Positions 22,478-22,929 of a stretch of DNA of 22,929 nucleotides are shown one piece after another. The DNA is from JBBFMJ01 sp037441225 (GTDB lineage: Bacteria; Acidobacteriota; Thermoanaerobaculia; UBA2201). The notes under the pieces are model-generated. The model was not told where the DNA came from, did no database searches, and was given only the letters and a program-made list of their open reading frames with translations. Positions within the stretch are counted from its first letter, which is position 1; each line of letters starts with the position of its first letter. Where the stretch lies: assembly GCA_037441225.1 (NCBI GenBank), contig JBBISU010000046.1:1-22929 (forward strand), read 5' to 3'. Both the position numbers and the translations under genes were made by a program.

Positions 22478-22604
22478 ATTTCGCATTTGGCATTTAGCAT
22501 TTAAGGTAAAAAACATATTCCCGAATCCCGATATGCGAGAACTAGCATATAGCATTTAGCATTTAGGAGATAGGGTAAAAAACTCTAAAGGCGAAATGCG
22601 AAAT
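22476..22604. repeat. GCATTT-type repeats, blocks 2 and 3
   Basis: Direct copies of TTTGGCATTTAGCATTTA (ends near 22502) and AGCATATAGCATTTAGCATT plus TAGG (22544-22567) are followed by AAGGTAAAAAA and AGGGTAAAAAA. The inverted version GGCGAAATGCGAAATTT (22590-22604 and following) pairs with AGCATTTAGCATTTAGGAG (22551-22569). Spacing and sequence vary, unlike a CRISPR array. Confidence 0.55.
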
Positions 22605-22698
22605 TTTAAGTTCCTATTTAATGGATGAATGGCATATTTTGAGATAAAATAAAATTTCACTTGACAAATTTTAAAAAATAACACACATTAATATTAGG

Positions 22699-22743
22699 AT
22701 GAAAAATTTTTTGATTCTTTTGGCTTTGGAAAAAACTTTTTAA
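22699..22743 (+). CDS. 14-residue ORF upstream of the G8 peptide
   Basis: A tiny frame (MKNFLILLALEKTF) sits 14 nt before the next start. TAATAT lies 4 nt upstream of its ATG and TTGACA is at 22661. It could be a leader peptide or chance. No family. Confidence 0.2.
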   Translation: MKNFLILLALEKTF

Positions 22744-22756
22744 AAAGGAGGAGTCT

Positions 22757-22882
22757 ATGAAGAAAAAATCTTTGCTTAACGGGGGGGGAAGTTTAGTTTT
22801 ATTGTTTTCCTTGGCAGTTTTTCCTTGCACTAATGCCCCACAGACAAATCTTGGAAACTACCAAATCCGAAAGAAAATTTGA
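22757..22882 (+). CDS. 41-residue signal-peptide-like ORF with a run of eight G
   Basis: The start has a very strong ribosome site (AAAAGGAGGAGTCTATG). The peptide is MKKKSLLNGGGSLVLLFSLA, then VFPCTNAPQTNLGNYQIRKK and I: a basic start, hydrophobic core and a cysteine, then only about 17 residues. The Gly-Gly-Gly is encoded by eight consecutive G (22781-22788), striking in AT-rich DNA. One G fewer ends the frame after 12 residues; one more gives 25. It may be a short exported peptide, a length-variable switch, or a damaged gene. No family recognised. Confidence 0.4.
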   Translation: MKKKSLLNGGGSLVLLFSLAVFPCTNAPQTNLGNYQIRKKI

Positions 22883-22891
22883 GGACATAAA

Positions 22892-22929
22892 ATGAAAGAT
22901 GTCAATGATTTTTATGATTTGCTATATGA
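22892..22929 (+). CDS. partial gene at the right edge
   Basis: ATG with GAGG 7 nt upstream opens a frame (MKDVNDFYDLLY) that leaves the window after 12 codons. It follows the G8 peptide by 9 nt and may be in the same operon. Too short to identify. Confidence 0.35.
   Translation, partial: MKDVNDFYDLLY

Larger units (their letters stand above)
22174..22698. other. non-coding, repeat-rich region
   Basis: About 500 nt without a credible gene. It holds the 43-nt palindromic element copy B (22296-22338), tandem 8-mers of the AGAGCAGT type, and three blocks of GCATTT-rich inverted repeats. Most of this part is visibly different in composition from the coding DNA. TTGACA occurs at 22661-22666, but no well-spaced -10 follows it. 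Confidence 0.6.

Noticed and set aside
22385..22604. CRISPR array
   Set aside because: Repeats vary in sequence and spacing and are mostly inverted; no constant repeat with unique spacers and no cas genes.

Overview
The window comes from a low-GC (roughly 30% by eye), gene-dense bacterium with a double-membrane envelope. The diderm call rests on the gene set: FtsEX, an EnvC-like LytM factor, a LysM amidase, a CtpA-like PDZ protein, a YibQ-type divergent polysaccharide deacetylase and a BepA-like M48 peptidase. I cannot assign a phylum. No rRNA, tRNA, CRISPR array, transposase or phage gene was seen.

Left arm (1-4881, leftward). A repeat copy at the edge is followed by a tight operon, read right to left: a secreted DUF1028 Ntn-fold protein with TPR tail, a 35-residue RCKP-type rubredoxin-like protein, a secreted TldD-family metallopeptidase with intact zinc site, a secreted TldE/PmbA-like partner that has lost the zinc site, and YjbQ. 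Genes overlap by 4 nt or sit 3-9 nt apart.

Centre (4970-14595, rightward). A membrane-anchored phosphatase/phosphodiesterase runs into EnvC-like, CtpA-like (catalytic residues apparently lost) and YibQ-like genes, an envelope or cell-wall block. Next come a periplasmic M48 peptidase with a TPR-like tail, a newly noticed 59-residue hyperacidic ORF (11880-12059), and a membrane GAF-GAF-HD-GYP signalling protein whose GYP motif carries an insertion.

Right-centre (14851-20490). Leftward: a secreted GH39-like glycosidase, a DUF4388 protein and the YfiH/PgeF laccase-domain enzyme. Rightward: a peptidase-MA gluzincin overlapping ftsE, then ftsX and a small three-TM membrane gene that appears split by a one-base frameshift. 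A leftward secreted LysM-amidase gene abuts its end.

Right edge (22174-22929). About 500 nt of non-coding DNA is packed with palindromic and tandem repeats, including an inverted relative of the element at position 1. It is followed by two very short ORFs, one with a run of eight G, and the beginning of a gene that leaves the window.

Two themes stand out. First, FtsE, FtsX, an EnvC-like activator and an amidase lie within 15 kb, which is most of a septal peptidoglycan-splitting pathway. Second, many first-in-operon genes lack a ribosome-binding site and have a TANNNT -10-like box ending 5-6 nt before ATG, which suggests leaderless transcription; downstream operon genes often carry Shine-Dalgarno sequences.
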